A stretch of DNA of 64,000 bases from Alphaproteobacteria bacterium (GCA_019635875.1 JAHBYP010000009.1:124001-188000); one strand, 5' to 3'; positions 1 to 8,342 are shown, numbered from the stretch's first letter. A program made the numbers and translations. The notes: generated by a model from the sequence alone, not told the origin.

Positions 1-845
1 GTGTGCGCTCCGTGCTCCGTCTCGATCGTCGCCATCTTCTGCAGCGGCGACGTCGCGAATACGTCGATCACGCCCGGATCGCCGACCGCGACATAGAGCT
101 GACGGCGTCGGCGGTTGAACCAGACGACGTCGGGCGCACCGCTCAGCCTCTTCTCGTCGAGCACCCCGCCTGAGCGCGCGTCGAACGTCACCAGCACGCC
201 GGCGTCGCAGGCACAGAACAGCCGCTGCGTCTCGAGATCGATATCGAGGCCGTGCGCGCCGGCGTGCGGAACAGCAATCGTGCGCGCGATGCGGTCAGGC
301 CGGCGCGCATCGATGACGACAATCTGGGAAGGTTCGGCGATGTTGACGTAGAACAGCCCGGTTGTCGGATCGAACACCGTCCAGCGCGTACGGCCGGGCA
401 CCGCGATCTCGCGCCGCACGGAGTCGCCGCCCAGCCAGACCATCGAGACCGTGTGTGTGCCCGGTGTCGCCTCGTCGCCGACATTGGCCGCGAGGACGAG
501 CCGGCGGCTGTGGTCGTATGCCAGGCCGTTGGGTCGCACGCCTACCCCCAGGCGACGCACCACGGGCTCGCGCCCGGGGACGAACACGCCGATCGTGTCG
601 GCGCCGCGATTCGACGAGAGGACGATCTGCCCCTCCTCGCTGACCAGCGCGCCGGCTGCGCCAGGCAGGTCGGGGATCGAATAAAGATACTCGCGGCGCA
701 GCGGATCGAGGACGTCGATGGCGTCATTCGCGGTGTGCGCGACGTAGACGTGACCGCTCGCGGCGTGCACCGCGGCGTGGTCGAAGCCGCCCCTGCCCTT
801 GTGCGGCGGCAGATCGACATGGCCGACGAGGTTTAGCACGCTCAT
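1..845 (-). CDS. YncE-like beta-propeller protein (3' end outside window)
   Basis: About 281 residues are visible and the frame runs off the left edge. Repeating blades of the type HVYVAHTANDAIDVLDP, VSEEGQIVLSSNRGADTIGVF and LVLAANVGD are typical of YncE/SMP-30-like seven-bladed propellers. No signal peptide is seen, so the protein is probably cytoplasmic. The ATG start is preceded by GGAGGG five bases upstream, and it overlaps the MATE gene stop by 4 bp (ATGA), so it is the last visible gene of the leftward superoxide dismutase/ChrB-domain/MATE operon. Its substrate is unknown. Propellers of this kind can be sensors, lactonases or scaffolds, and I do not choose between these. Confidence 0.75.
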   Translation of the reverse strand, partial: MSVLNLVGHVDLPPHKGRGGFDHAAVHAASGHVYVAHTANDAIDVLDPLRREYLYSIPDLPGAAGALVSEEGQIVLSSNRGADTIGVFVPGREPVVRRLGVGVRPNGLAYDHSRRLVLAANVGDEATPGTHTVSMVWLGGDSVRREIAVPGRTRWTVFDPTTGLFYVNIAEPSQIVVIDARRPDRIARTIAVPHAGAHGLDIDLETQRLFCACDAGVLVTFDARSGGVLDEKRLSGAPDVVWFNRRRRQLYVAVGDPGVIDVFATSPLQKMATIETEHGAH

Positions 846-2239
846 GGCGACCCTCCGGACGGACTGCGGGTGCGCAGCTGAAAGGCGATCGCGACAATCG
901 CGCCAGCCACCGCGAGGCCCAGCGCGGTCACGATGGCGAGGCCGGTCACGCCGCTTTCGGTGGCGTTGATCACGATCCAGCCGCCGACCGCGAGAAACAC
1001 CGCGCGACTGACGACGGCGACCAGCGGCCAGAATGTCTGGCCCATGGCCTGGAAGGCCTGGGTCAGCGTGTTGGTGCCGATGAAGGCGTAGCCAAGCGCG
1101 GCGACACAGAGATAAGCGGCAGCCGGTGCGGCGATGTTGGCATCCGTGGTGAACAGCGAGATCCACAGCCCAGGCCACAGGATCGCCAGCACCCCGACAA
1201 TGCCCGTCGCCGCTACCGCCAGCCCCGCGGCAATCCAGGCGATGCGCAAGGCGCGCGCCGTCTGGCCGGCACCGATATTGGTGCCGACCATTGCCACGAC
1301 GGTCGCGCCCAGCCCGAACACCAACGGGTACATCAGGTACTCGAGACGCACCGCCGCACCCACGCCAGCGAGCGTCGCCACACCCAGCGCGCCGGCATAG
1401 CTGGTCAGCAGTGCGAGCGAGACATTGTTGAGAATCGGCTGCAGCGACAGCGGCGCGCCGGTGCGAAGAATGTCGCGGAACAGCCGGCCGCTCAGTGTCA
1501 CGCTGCGCAGGGTCAGGCGTATCGGTGCCCGCCCCGATGCCAGGTACGCCGCGAGGAACAACGACGACGCAGTGAACGAGAACACCGTCGCGATGCCCGC
1601 ACCGGCAATGCCCAGGGCCGGCACCGGCCCCCAGCCGAACACGAGCAGCGGCACCAGGCCGATGTGCAGAATCTCGGCCGCGATATAGACCCAGGCCAGC
1701 ACACCCACTTGCCCCGTGCCGCGCACCACGCTGGTGAGCGCGCTCAGCAGCCAGTACGCGAATGCGCCGGCGAAGATGACGTTGGAGTAGTCGAGAGCCG
1801 CCACGAGGATCGCGCCACTTCCACCCAGCGCGCGATAGATCGCGGGACCGGCGGCCAGGAACACGGCGCTGAACAGGACCGCGACCGCGAGAGCGATAAT
1901 TAGACCGTGCACCGCAAGCGCTGCGGCTTCCTCGCGCCGGCCCGCGCCGATCGCGCGCGCGACGGCCGAGGCCATCGCGCCGCCCATGCTGAAGTTCGCC
2001 GTCTGCTGCATCAGCATCAGCAGCGGAAAGACAAGCGCCAGACCGGCCAGCGCGTCTGCGCCGAGCCGGCCGATGAAGTGCGCGTCGACCGTCGTGGTGA
2101 CGGTGATGAGCACGACATTGACCACGAGGTTGGGCACCGACAGCCGCAGCAACGTCGGCACGATCGGTCCCTCAAGCAGCAGGCGCGTGCGCGCTGCCGC
2201 CGCCGGCACGGCTGCCGGCTGCGTCGCGGCCATGCTCAT
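842..2239 (-). CDS. MATE family efflux transporter
   Basis: This 465-residue protein has about twelve hydrophobic segments. It contains the MATE-type motifs LSVPNLVVNVVLI near the N-terminus and GAPLSLQPILNNVSLALL in the second half, and both bundles are complete. The family exports cationic drugs or metabolites by proton or sodium antiport across the inner membrane. I chose the ATG at 2239, which has GAGG five bases upstream; the GTG at 2242 is an alternative. It starts just after the ChrB-domain gene and its stop overlaps the next start, so it is translated as part of the chromate-linked operon. Whether it exports anything related to chromate stress is inference. Confidence 0.85.
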   Translation of the reverse strand: MSMAATQPAAVPAAAARTRLLLEGPIVPTLLRLSVPNLVVNVVLITVTTTVDAHFIGRLGADALAGLALVFPLLMLMQQTANFSMGGAMASAVARAIGAGRREEAAALAVHGLIIALAVAVLFSAVFLAAGPAIYRALGGSGAILVAALDYSNVIFAGAFAYWLLSALTSVVRGTGQVGVLAWVYIAAEILHIGLVPLLVFGWGPVPALGIAGAGIATVFSFTASSLFLAAYLASGRAPIRLTLRSVTLSGRLFRDILRTGAPLSLQPILNNVSLALLTSYAGALGVATLAGVGAAVRLEYLMYPLVFGLGATVVAMVGTNIGAGQTARALRIAWIAAGLAVAATGIVGVLAILWPGLWISLFTTDANIAAPAAAYLCVAALGYAFIGTNTLTQAFQAMGQTFWPLVAVVSRAVFLAVGGWIVINATESGVTGLAIVTALGLAVAGAIVAIAFQLRTRSPSGGSP

Positions 2240-2246
2240 CACGGCC

Positions 2247-2699
2247 TCACATCTTCGGCGGCCAGTTGTGGGTCTCGCCCGTCAGGCTGCGGCACCACGC
2301 ATAGAGCGCGTCGTACATCACCATGCCGTGCTTCAGCATCTCGTGGTCGTCCTGGCAGATGTGACCCAGGCCGAGCGAGATCGCGAACAGGCCGGCCGAT
2401 TGCGGCGTCAGGTCGAGTCGCGAGGTGTCGGCACCGCGCACGATGTCGGCCAGGCGATCAAGGCCCGGCGCATCGAGCCGGTATTCGGCGATGAAGGCGT
2501 CGAAGCTGCACTTCTCCCCGACATGGCTGAACTTCACGCCGGGGATGTCGTAGGGCTCGGCCCCGGTCTCCTTGGCCACGGCGAGCACGCGCTCGGGCGG
2601 CACGTAGAGAAACTCCGGCTGCTTGTCGATGAAATGCGTGATCAGCCACGGACAGGCGATGCGGTCGATCTTGGGACGCTCGCGGGTAACCCACTTCAT
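2247..2699 (-). CDS. Stand-alone ChrB C-terminal-domain protein
   Basis: The 150-residue protein begins MKWVTRERPKIDRIACPWL and matches the C-terminal half of the full ChrB encoded at 3751 (WVTRRGVQIDRIASAWLIRRF). Shared features are the CPWLI/SAWLI helix, a FVP/YVP strand and a conserved HVGEKCSFDAF/HRGDRCTFEVL histidine-cysteine block. It lacks the N-terminal DNA-binding part of ChrB. Its ATG overlaps the stop of the upstream superoxide dismutase gene by 4 bp. Longer upstream readings in this frame are arginine-rich and overlap that gene, so they were rejected. A role in chromate response is inferred from context. The biochemical function of the domain is not known to me. Confidence 0.85.
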   Translation of the reverse strand: MKWVTRERPKIDRIACPWLITHFIDKQPEFLYVPPERVLAVAKETGAEPYDIPGVKFSHVGEKCSFDAFIAEYRLDAPGLDRLADIVRGADTSRLDLTPQSAGLFAISLGLGHICQDDHEMLKHGMVMYDALYAWCRSLTGETHNWPPKM

Positions 2700-3634
2700 G
2701 GTGTGTCTCCTTCCTGATGCGGTTCCGTCGGCATGCCGTCGGCGCGCCACGCGCCGATGCCGCCGGCGATGGTGACGGCGTCGAGGCCCTGCTCGCGCAG
2801 CTTGGCGGCGCAATCGCCGCCGATCTCGAAGCCCCAGGCGCAGTAGACCAGCGCCTTGGCGCCCTTGGGCAGCGTGGGCACGACCGCCTCCACCTGGCCG
2901 GGCGGTACGCGGCGCGCGCCGCGCAGGCGCACCGGCACGAGCGTGGCGTCGTCGGACTGGCGCGCGTCGATCACCAACAGGTCGGGATTGGCCTCGAGCA
3001 GCGCGCGAGCGGCTGCCGTGTCGATGGCGTGCGCCCTCGTCTCGGCATGTCTCCCCATGAATCTATCGGCGACACGCTGCCAGGAGAGATTGGCCATGAA
3101 GGCATTGACATAGGCGCCGACATTGGCGCCGAAGTCGATGTGATAGGAATGCTCGTACATATCGAGCGCCAGGATCGGCGAGCCGCCCGCGAGGCTGTGC
3201 GTGTGATCCGCTGCCCAGACGTTCATCAGCCGCCCGTCGCGCGGCGAGCGCGTCAGCAACACCCAGCCCGAGCCACCGCCCAGCGCCTTGCCCATGGCGA
3301 CGAACTCCGCGCGCCATCGGCCGACGGACCCGAAGTCACGCTCGATGGCCCGCGCCAGCTCGCCATCAGGGTCGCCACCCGGTCCGCCCAGTGCCTCGAA
3401 GTAGAGCTCGTGCAGGAGCATCGAGTTGGTGGCGATCAGCTCCTCGCGCTTCAATCCGTTCAGCCGAAAGCCGGGCGCACTCGTTGGATCGAGAACGGCC
3501 AACTCGCTGCGGATCGCGTTCAGGCGCCGCACCGCGCCGCCGTAGTTGTTCTCGTAGTGGCTGGTGATCAGCCGCCAGCTCATTCCGTTCAGACGCGCCG
3601 GCTTGAAGGAAATCGGTCGAGCGTACAAAGGCAT
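2696..3634 (-). CDS. Fe/Mn superoxide dismutase fused to a rhodanese domain
   Basis: The 312-residue protein has two domains. Residues about 1-190 are an iron/manganese superoxide dismutase with all four expected metal ligands: His26 in TSHYENN, His75 in LLHELYF, and Asp158 and His162 in LDMYEHSYH. Residues about 205-310 are a rhodanese fold with the active-site Cys265 in VYCAWGFE. Superoxide dismutases (ChrC) are known partners of chrBA, where they limit radicals formed during chromate reduction. The rhodanese part suggests sulfane-sulfur handling or thiol repair. The ATG is preceded by GAGGAG. The gene is first in a leftward operon, divergent from chrB. No export signal is seen. Confidence 0.9.
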   Translation of the reverse strand: MPLYARPISFKPARLNGMSWRLITSHYENNYGGAVRRLNAIRSELAVLDPTSAPGFRLNGLKREELIATNSMLLHELYFEALGGPGGDPDGELARAIERDFGSVGRWRAEFVAMGKALGGGSGWVLLTRSPRDGRLMNVWAADHTHSLAGGSPILALDMYEHSYHIDFGANVGAYVNAFMANLSWQRVADRFMGRHAETRAHAIDTAAARALLEANPDLLVIDARQSDDATLVPVRLRGARRVPPGQVEAVVPTLPKGAKALVYCAWGFEIGGDCAAKLREQGLDAVTIAGGIGAWRADGMPTEPHQEGDTP

Positions 3635-3646
3635 GGTCGCTCCTCA

Positions 3647-3666
3647 GTTGATATACTCGTTTCAAC
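3647..3666. promoter_or_regulatory. Candidate operator, inverted repeat GTTGA-N10-TCAAC
   Basis: In the 116-bp spacer between the divergent superoxide dismutase-rhodanese and chrB genes, GTTGA at 3647-3651 pairs exactly with TCAAC at 3662-3666. It lies just upstream of the leftward gene's ribosome binding site. ChrB proteins are chromate-responsive repressors, so a binding site in this spacer is expected. That this repeat is that site is inference. Confidence 0.35.
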
Positions 3667-3709
3667 GCAATGATACCCATGCGACCGGCGATGGCAAGGA
3701 AAAAGATAT

Positions 3710-3727
3710 AGGTGTTGCAAATTACCT
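3710..3727. promoter_or_regulatory. Candidate operator, inverted repeat AGGT-N10-ACCT
   Basis: A second dyad in the same divergent spacer has AGGT at 3710-3713 facing ACCT at 3724-3727. It surrounds a TTGCAA that could be a -35 element for chrB, with GATACA about 16 bp downstream as a poor -10. If real, the chrB leader would be only a few bases long. Confidence 0.25.
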
Positions 3728-3750
3728 GGTGACGATGATACAGATGCACC

Positions 3751-4752
3751 GTGACCACGCTGGAACACCCTCCTTCCCTGACCTGGCTGCTGTTGATCCA
3801 TCAGCTGCCGGCCAAGCCGCCCTATGCCCGAGTGAAAATCTGGCGCCGCCTCAAAGGCTTGGGCGCCGTCACGGTGAAGAATTCGGTGTACGCGCTGCCG
3901 AGCAACGCCGAGACTCGGGAGGACTTTGCCTGGCTGGTGCGGGAGATCGTCGAACTCGGCGGCGAGGCCTTCACCTGCGAGGCGTCGCTGGTCGACGGCC
4001 TCGACGACGGAGAGGTCCAGGCCCTCTTCGATGCCGCGCGCGACCAGGACTACGCCGAGATCTCCGAGACCGCGCGGGAGCTTGCCGCTCGCCGCGCAAG
4101 CCTCGAAACGGCCGAGCTGCGCGCCGACTTCACGGCGCAGGTAGCGCGCCTGCGCCGGCGTCTCGACGAGGTCATGGCGATCGACTTCTTCGGTGCCGAT
4201 GGCCGCGAGCCCACCAAGGGACTTGTCTCCGGCCTCGAGTCCGAACCACAACCGGAGGATCCAGCCATGGGCGAGACTTCAGCCGATGCCGGCACGGCCG
4301 GCGGGCCGAAGGGACGGGTCTGGGTGACGCGCAGGGGCGTGCAGATCGACCGCATCGCCTCGGCCTGGCTGATCCGCCGCTTCATCGACAGCGAAGCGCG
4401 CTTCAAGTTCGTGCCCGGCACCGGCTACGCGCCGCAACCCGGCGAGTTGCGCTTCGACATGTTCGAAGGCGAGTTCACCCATCGCGGCGATCGCTGCACC
4501 TTCGAGGTGCTGATCGGCGAGGTAAGGGCGCTGAGCGGCGCGGAGGATCCGGCGCTTGTCGCGATCGGCGAGATCATCCACGACATCGACCTGAAGGACG
4601 GCAAGTACGGGCGAGAGGAGGCCGCCGGCATCCGCACGCTGATCGCCGGCATAGCCGACTCCCATAAGGACGACGAGCAACGCCTGGCGCGCGGCGCCGC
4701 CGTGCTCGACGATCTCTATCAGTCCTTCCGGGGAAAGAGAGGCGGCAAATGA
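3751..4752 (+). CDS. chrB: Chromate resistance regulator ChrB
   Basis: The 333-residue protein has the two-part ChrB layout. The N-terminal region (WLLLIHQLPAKPPYARVKIWRRLKGLGAVTVKNSVYALP, written here as separate blocks WLLLIHQLP, RVKIWRRLK and KNSVYALP) resembles a PaaX/winged-helix regulator. A coiled helical linker follows at about residues 85-145, then the C-terminal ChrB domain from about residue 190. In known systems ChrB senses chromate and controls chrA. The start is a GTG. The stop overlaps the chrA start by 4 bp (ATGA), which indicates translational coupling. The C-terminal domain is duplicated as a separate gene across the divergent promoter. Confidence 0.92.
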   Translation: MTTLEHPPSLTWLLLIHQLPAKPPYARVKIWRRLKGLGAVTVKNSVYALPSNAETREDFAWLVREIVELGGEAFTCEASLVDGLDDGEVQALFDAARDQDYAEISETARELAARRASLETAELRADFTAQVARLRRRLDEVMAIDFFGADGREPTKGLVSGLESEPQPEDPAMGETSADAGTAGGPKGRVWVTRRGVQIDRIASAWLIRRFIDSEARFKFVPGTGYAPQPGELRFDMFEGEFTHRGDRCTFEVLIGEVRALSGAEDPALVAIGEIIHDIDLKDGKYGREEAAGIRTLIAGIADSHKDDEQRLARGAAVLDDLYQSFRGKRGGK

Positions 4753-6152
4753 CCGATCAGGCTCTGCCCGCCCGCCCGGCGGATGCGCCCGGCCACGGCG
4801 TGACCTTCGGCGAGGCGATGAAGGTCTGGCTGCGCGTCGCGGCCCTGAGCTTCGGCGGTCCCGCCGGACAGATCGCCGTCATGCACCGCATCATCGTCGA
4901 GGAGAAGCGCTGGATCGGCGAGACGCGCTTTCTGCAGGCACTGAACTACTGCACCCTGCTGCCCGGGCCGGAAGCACAGCAGCTCGCCACCTATATCGGC
5001 TGGCTGATGCACAAGACCAAAGGCGGGCTGGCGGCCGGCCTGCTCTTCGTGCTGCCCGGCCTGCTGTCGATCATGGCGCTGAGCTGGATCTACGTGATCT
5101 TCGGACAGGTCGGCATCGTGCAGGGCCTGTTCTTCGGCCTGAAGGCCGCCGTGCTGGCGATCGTCATCGAGGCCGTCGTGCGCGTCGGCAAGCGCGCGCT
5201 GAAGAACCGGGTGATGGTCGGCATCGCCGCCGCGGCATTCATCGCCATCTTCTTCTACGATGTGCCCTTCCCGCTGATCATCGTCATCGCCGGCGCGATC
5301 GGCTACATCGGCGGCCGCGCCGGCGCGGCGGCGTTCCTCGGCGGCGGCGGACACGGCAAGGTCGGCGACAGGCAGGTCGCCGATCGCGATTCGCTGCTCG
5401 GCGAGGAGACGCCCGCACATGCGCGTCCCAACCTGCGCTGGTCGCTGCGCATCAGCGCGGCGTTCCTGCTGCTGTGGCTGGGGCCGGTGGCGGCGCTGCT
5501 GGCTTTCCTGGGGCCGGACAACGTCTTCAGCAGCATCGCCGTCTTCTTCAGCAAGATGGCGATCGTCACCTTCGGCGGCGCCTATGCCGTACTGGCCTAT
5601 GTCGCGCAGCAGGCAGTCGACCAGTACCACTGGGTGACCGCCGGCGAGATGCTCGACGGCCTGGGCATGGCCGAGACCACGCCCGGCCCACTGATCATGG
5701 TGACGCAGTTCGTTGGCTTCCTCGCCGCCCATCGCGCGCCCGGCGGTTTGCATCCCCTGCTCGCGGCGACCCTTGGCGGCCTGCTGACCACCTGGGTGAC
5801 CTTCGCGCCCTGCTTCCTGTGGATCTTCTTCGGCGCGCCCTTCGTCGAGGCGTTGCGCGGCAACCGGGCGCTCTCGGCAGCGCTGGGCGCGATCACCGCG
5901 GCGGTGGTCGGCGTGATCCTCAACCTCGCGGTCTGGTTCGCGCTGCAGGTGCTGTTCAAGAGCCACGTGCCCGTGGGCTGGCTCGGCATGTCGCTGCAGG
6001 CGCCGGTGCTGTCGTCGGTCGACTGGCCGTCGCTTGCGCTCGCGGCGGCCGCGGCCATCGCGGTGTTCCGCTTCAAGGCCGGGATGATCCCGGTGCTGCT
6101 GGCCAGCAGCCTGGCCGGCATCGCCTGGCACTTCCTTCGTGGCGCGCTCTGA
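4749..6152 (+). CDS. chrA: Chromate efflux transporter ChrA, long-chain type
   Basis: The 467-residue inner-membrane protein has two homologous halves, the mark of long-chain CHR transporters. Each carries the family signature: ALSFGGPAGQ with LLPGPEAQQ in the first half, and FGGAYAVLAYV with AETTPGPLIMVTQFVGF in the second. ChrA exports chromate, driven by the membrane potential. It is coupled to chrB by a 4-bp overlap and ends convergently with the GST gene 5 bp away. A hydrophilic linker at about residues 195-225 separates the halves. Confidence 0.95.
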   Translation: MTDQALPARPADAPGHGVTFGEAMKVWLRVAALSFGGPAGQIAVMHRIIVEEKRWIGETRFLQALNYCTLLPGPEAQQLATYIGWLMHKTKGGLAAGLLFVLPGLLSIMALSWIYVIFGQVGIVQGLFFGLKAAVLAIVIEAVVRVGKRALKNRVMVGIAAAAFIAIFFYDVPFPLIIVIAGAIGYIGGRAGAAAFLGGGGHGKVGDRQVADRDSLLGEETPAHARPNLRWSLRISAAFLLLWLGPVAALLAFLGPDNVFSSIAVFFSKMAIVTFGGAYAVLAYVAQQAVDQYHWVTAGEMLDGLGMAETTPGPLIMVTQFVGFLAAHRAPGGLHPLLAATLGGLLTTWVTFAPCFLWIFFGAPFVEALRGNRALSAALGAITAAVVGVILNLAVWFALQVLFKSHVPVGWLGMSLQAPVLSSVDWPSLALAAAAAIAVFRFKAGMIPVLLASSLAGIAWHFLRGAL

Positions 6153-6157
6153 CGGCT

Positions 6158-6862
6158 TCAGGCAGCGGTCTTGTGCGCGCGGCCCATGCCATTGAACAGG
6201 TCAAGCATGCGGCCGATCCAGCCGTGCAGCGGGTCGTCGCCGGCCAGCAGCGGCACGGCGCAAACGGTCCGCACCCACATGAAGGCGCCCATCACGGTGT
6301 AGTCCGGATAGGCAGGCGCGGCACCGGAAATGAACGGCTGGTCGCGCAGTTGCTGGCGCAGCGGCTCGAGCGTTGCGCGCAGCGCCGGAATGCGCTGCTC
6401 GCGCGCGGCGCTCTGCGCCGCCTCCAGGCTCGTGCCCAGGCGCTTCTCGCGGCTCTCGCGGAAGTACGCCTGGTCGGCGGGATGGGCGGCGGCATGGATG
6501 TCGGCGACGACCAGCGGGAACAGCGCGCCGTGCAGGGTGACATTGGTCCAGGCGGCGACAAAACGCGCGAACGCCTTGCCGCGTTCGCCGCCCAGCAGCG
6601 CCGGGCCGTCGGTATAGGCCTCGTCGAGTTGCTCGGCGATGTCCCAGCTGTCCTTCACCACCTTGCCGCCATGGCCGGCGTCGACCATGACCGGCACCGT
6701 GCGGGCCTGAGCAAAGGCGATCTTGTCCTTCTCGGTGAATCCCACCGGCACTTCGTCCCAGCTGAGCCGCTTGTGGGCCAGCGCGAACTTGGCGCGCCAG
6801 CAGAACGGGCTGGGCCGCCGGCCGCCGGTGACGTCGAGGTCATAGAGGGTGATCGTAGCCAT
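6158..6862 (-). CDS. Glutathione S-transferase family protein
   Basis: The 234-residue protein has an N-terminal thioredoxin-like domain with SPFCWRAKFAL near residue 18, then RTVPVMVDAG and DSWDIAEQLDEAY, followed by an all-helical C-terminal domain. The pattern is closest to the LigE/LigF beta-etherase-like GST group often found in alphaproteobacteria. The substrate cannot be told from sequence. The ATG has GGAG five bases upstream. It is transcribed alone and faces chrA tail to tail. Confidence 0.85.
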   Translation of the reverse strand: MATITLYDLDVTGGRRPSPFCWRAKFALAHKRLSWDEVPVGFTEKDKIAFAQARTVPVMVDAGHGGKVVKDSWDIAEQLDEAYTDGPALLGGERGKAFARFVAAWTNVTLHGALFPLVVADIHAAAHPADQAYFRESREKRLGTSLEAAQSAAREQRIPALRATLEPLRQQLRDQPFISGAAPAYPDYTVMGAFMWVRTVCAVPLLAGDDPLHGWIGRMLDLFNGMGRAHKTAA

Positions 6863-6974
6863 GACGGCTCCATCGGTAGCGCGTGGCGCATCCTATCGAC
6901 GGCTTGTGCCACACGGAACAGCCGGATGCGTCTTGAGCGGGTAAACTGGCACCATCGACCACATGGAGAGCCCC

Positions 6975-7445
6975 GTGGCCAACGTTCCGTTTGTCGCTCC
7001 GTCCTCGATCCCCGAGAGCTGGCGCAGGACGCCGCTGCAGCTGGCCGGCACAGGCGAAGTCACGATGTACCGTGGCTTCTCGCGCAACGCGCAACGACGC
7101 ATCAACGAGCGCATGGTGGTGCGGCCCGAGCAGGACAGCGGCGGCATCTTCTCGCGCCGGCTCGACGCGGCGCACGACGCGATCTTCAACCAGTATGGCC
7201 GCAACCCGACTCTCGCCGGCCCGGAGGCGGGCGGCGTGGTGGCCGTCCACCTGAGCGCGGCGGATTGGAACCTGCTGGTACGGCAGAACGGTATCAGCGA
7301 GCGAGGCAACTACCCCGGCTTCTCGCGTCAGCTCAACTCGACCGAGATCCGCGTCAACTCGCCGGAAGCCGGCGAGCTGATCAACAACGCGCGGATGAGC
7401 CTGATCGCCCCAGACGGCCGCTACGACTTCCGCGGCCGGATCTAG
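6975..7445 (+). CDS. Uncharacterised 156-residue soluble protein
   Basis: I do not recognise this family. The protein begins with VANVPFVAPSSIPESW and carries the blocks MYRGFSRNAQRRI, GIFSRRLDAAH and NAGRISLIAP-like (read as NARMSLIAPDG). It has no signal peptide or membrane segment. I chose the GTG at 6975 because GGAG lies six bases upstream. An in-frame ATG at 6963 has no ribosome binding site. The TAG stop shares CTAG with the stop of the convergent 3-hydroxyisobutyrate dehydrogenase gene. The YRGFS motif faintly recalls folds such as ADP-ribosyltransferase-like ones, but that is not enough for a call. Confidence 0.65.
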   Translation: MANVPFVAPSSIPESWRRTPLQLAGTGEVTMYRGFSRNAQRRINERMVVRPEQDSGGIFSRRLDAAHDAIFNQYGRNPTLAGPEAGGVVAVHLSAADWNLLVRQNGISERGNYPGFSRQLNSTEIRVNSPEAGELINNARMSLIAPDGRYDFRGRI

Positions 7446-8329
7446 CCGCTCCTGCCGTCGATCATGCGGATGATGCCGGAGAAATCGACGGCGCCCGAAC
7501 CCGCGTTGACGAACAGGTTGTAGAGCTGCGCCGCCTCGGCGCCCATCGGCGTCGAGGCGCCGGCCGAGCGCGCCGCGTCCTGCGCCAGCATCAGGTCCTT
7601 GAGCATCATCGCCGCGGTGAAGCCGGCGGCGTAGTCGCGGTTGGCCGGCGATGCCGGCACCGGGCCGGGCACCGGGCAATAGCTGGTGAGCGCCCAGCTC
7701 TGGCCCGACGCCGTCGAGGCGATGTCGAACAGCTTCTGCGCATCGAGCCCGAGACGCTTGGCCATCATGAAGGCCTCGCAGGTGCCGATCATGGTGATGC
7801 CCAGCATCATGTTGTTGCAGATCTTGGCCGCCTGGCCGTTGCCGCTGGCACCGGCGTGCACGATGTTCTTCCCCATCTTCTCGAGGATCGGCCGGGCACG
7901 CGCAAAGGCCGTATCCGGACCACCGACCATGAAGGTCAGCGTGCCGGCCGCCGCACCGCCGACGCCGCCCGAGACCGGCGCATCGACCATGTCGAGTCCG
8001 GCCTTGGCCGCCGCCGCCGCGACGTGGCGCGCGCTGTCGACATCGATGGTCGAGCAATCGATCAGCAGCGCGCCCTTGGCCGCGGCGCCGAGCACCGAAC
8101 CCTCGTAGACCTCGCGCACGTGCTTGCCGGCGGGCAGCATGGTGATCACCACCTCGGCACCGCTCACCGCCTCGGCGATACTCGCGGCGCGCGACGCGCC
8201 CGAGGCGACGGCGGCCTCGACCGCCTTGGCCGCAAGATCGAACGCCGCGACCTGATGCTGCGCCTTGAGAAGATTGGCGGCCATCGGCCCGCCCATGTTG
8301 CCCAGTCCGATGAAGGCGATCCTGGCCAT
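7442..8329 (-). CDS. mmsB: 3-hydroxyisobutyrate dehydrogenase
   Basis: The 295-residue enzyme has an N-terminal Rossmann motif (FIGLGNMGGPMAANLL), the family's substrate-binding DAPVSGGVGGAAAGTL block and the catalytic lysine region GNGQAAKICNNM. It oxidises 3-hydroxyisobutyrate to methylmalonate semialdehyde in valine degradation. The upstream genes on the same strand encode the preceding steps, which supports this substrate over other beta-hydroxyacids. The ATG at 8329 has GGAG eight bases upstream. A GTG at 8335 is the alternative start. Confidence 0.92.
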   Translation of the reverse strand: MARIAFIGLGNMGGPMAANLLKAQHQVAAFDLAAKAVEAAVASGASRAASIAEAVSGAEVVITMLPAGKHVREVYEGSVLGAAAKGALLIDCSTIDVDSARHVAAAAAKAGLDMVDAPVSGGVGGAAAGTLTFMVGGPDTAFARARPILEKMGKNIVHAGASGNGQAAKICNNMMLGITMIGTCEAFMMAKRLGLDAQKLFDIASTASGQSWALTSYCPVPGPVPASPANRDYAAGFTAAMMLKDLMLAQDAARSAGASTPMGAEAAQLYNLFVNAGSGAVDFSGIIRMIDGRSG

Positions 8330-8342
8330 ATCCACTTCTCCC

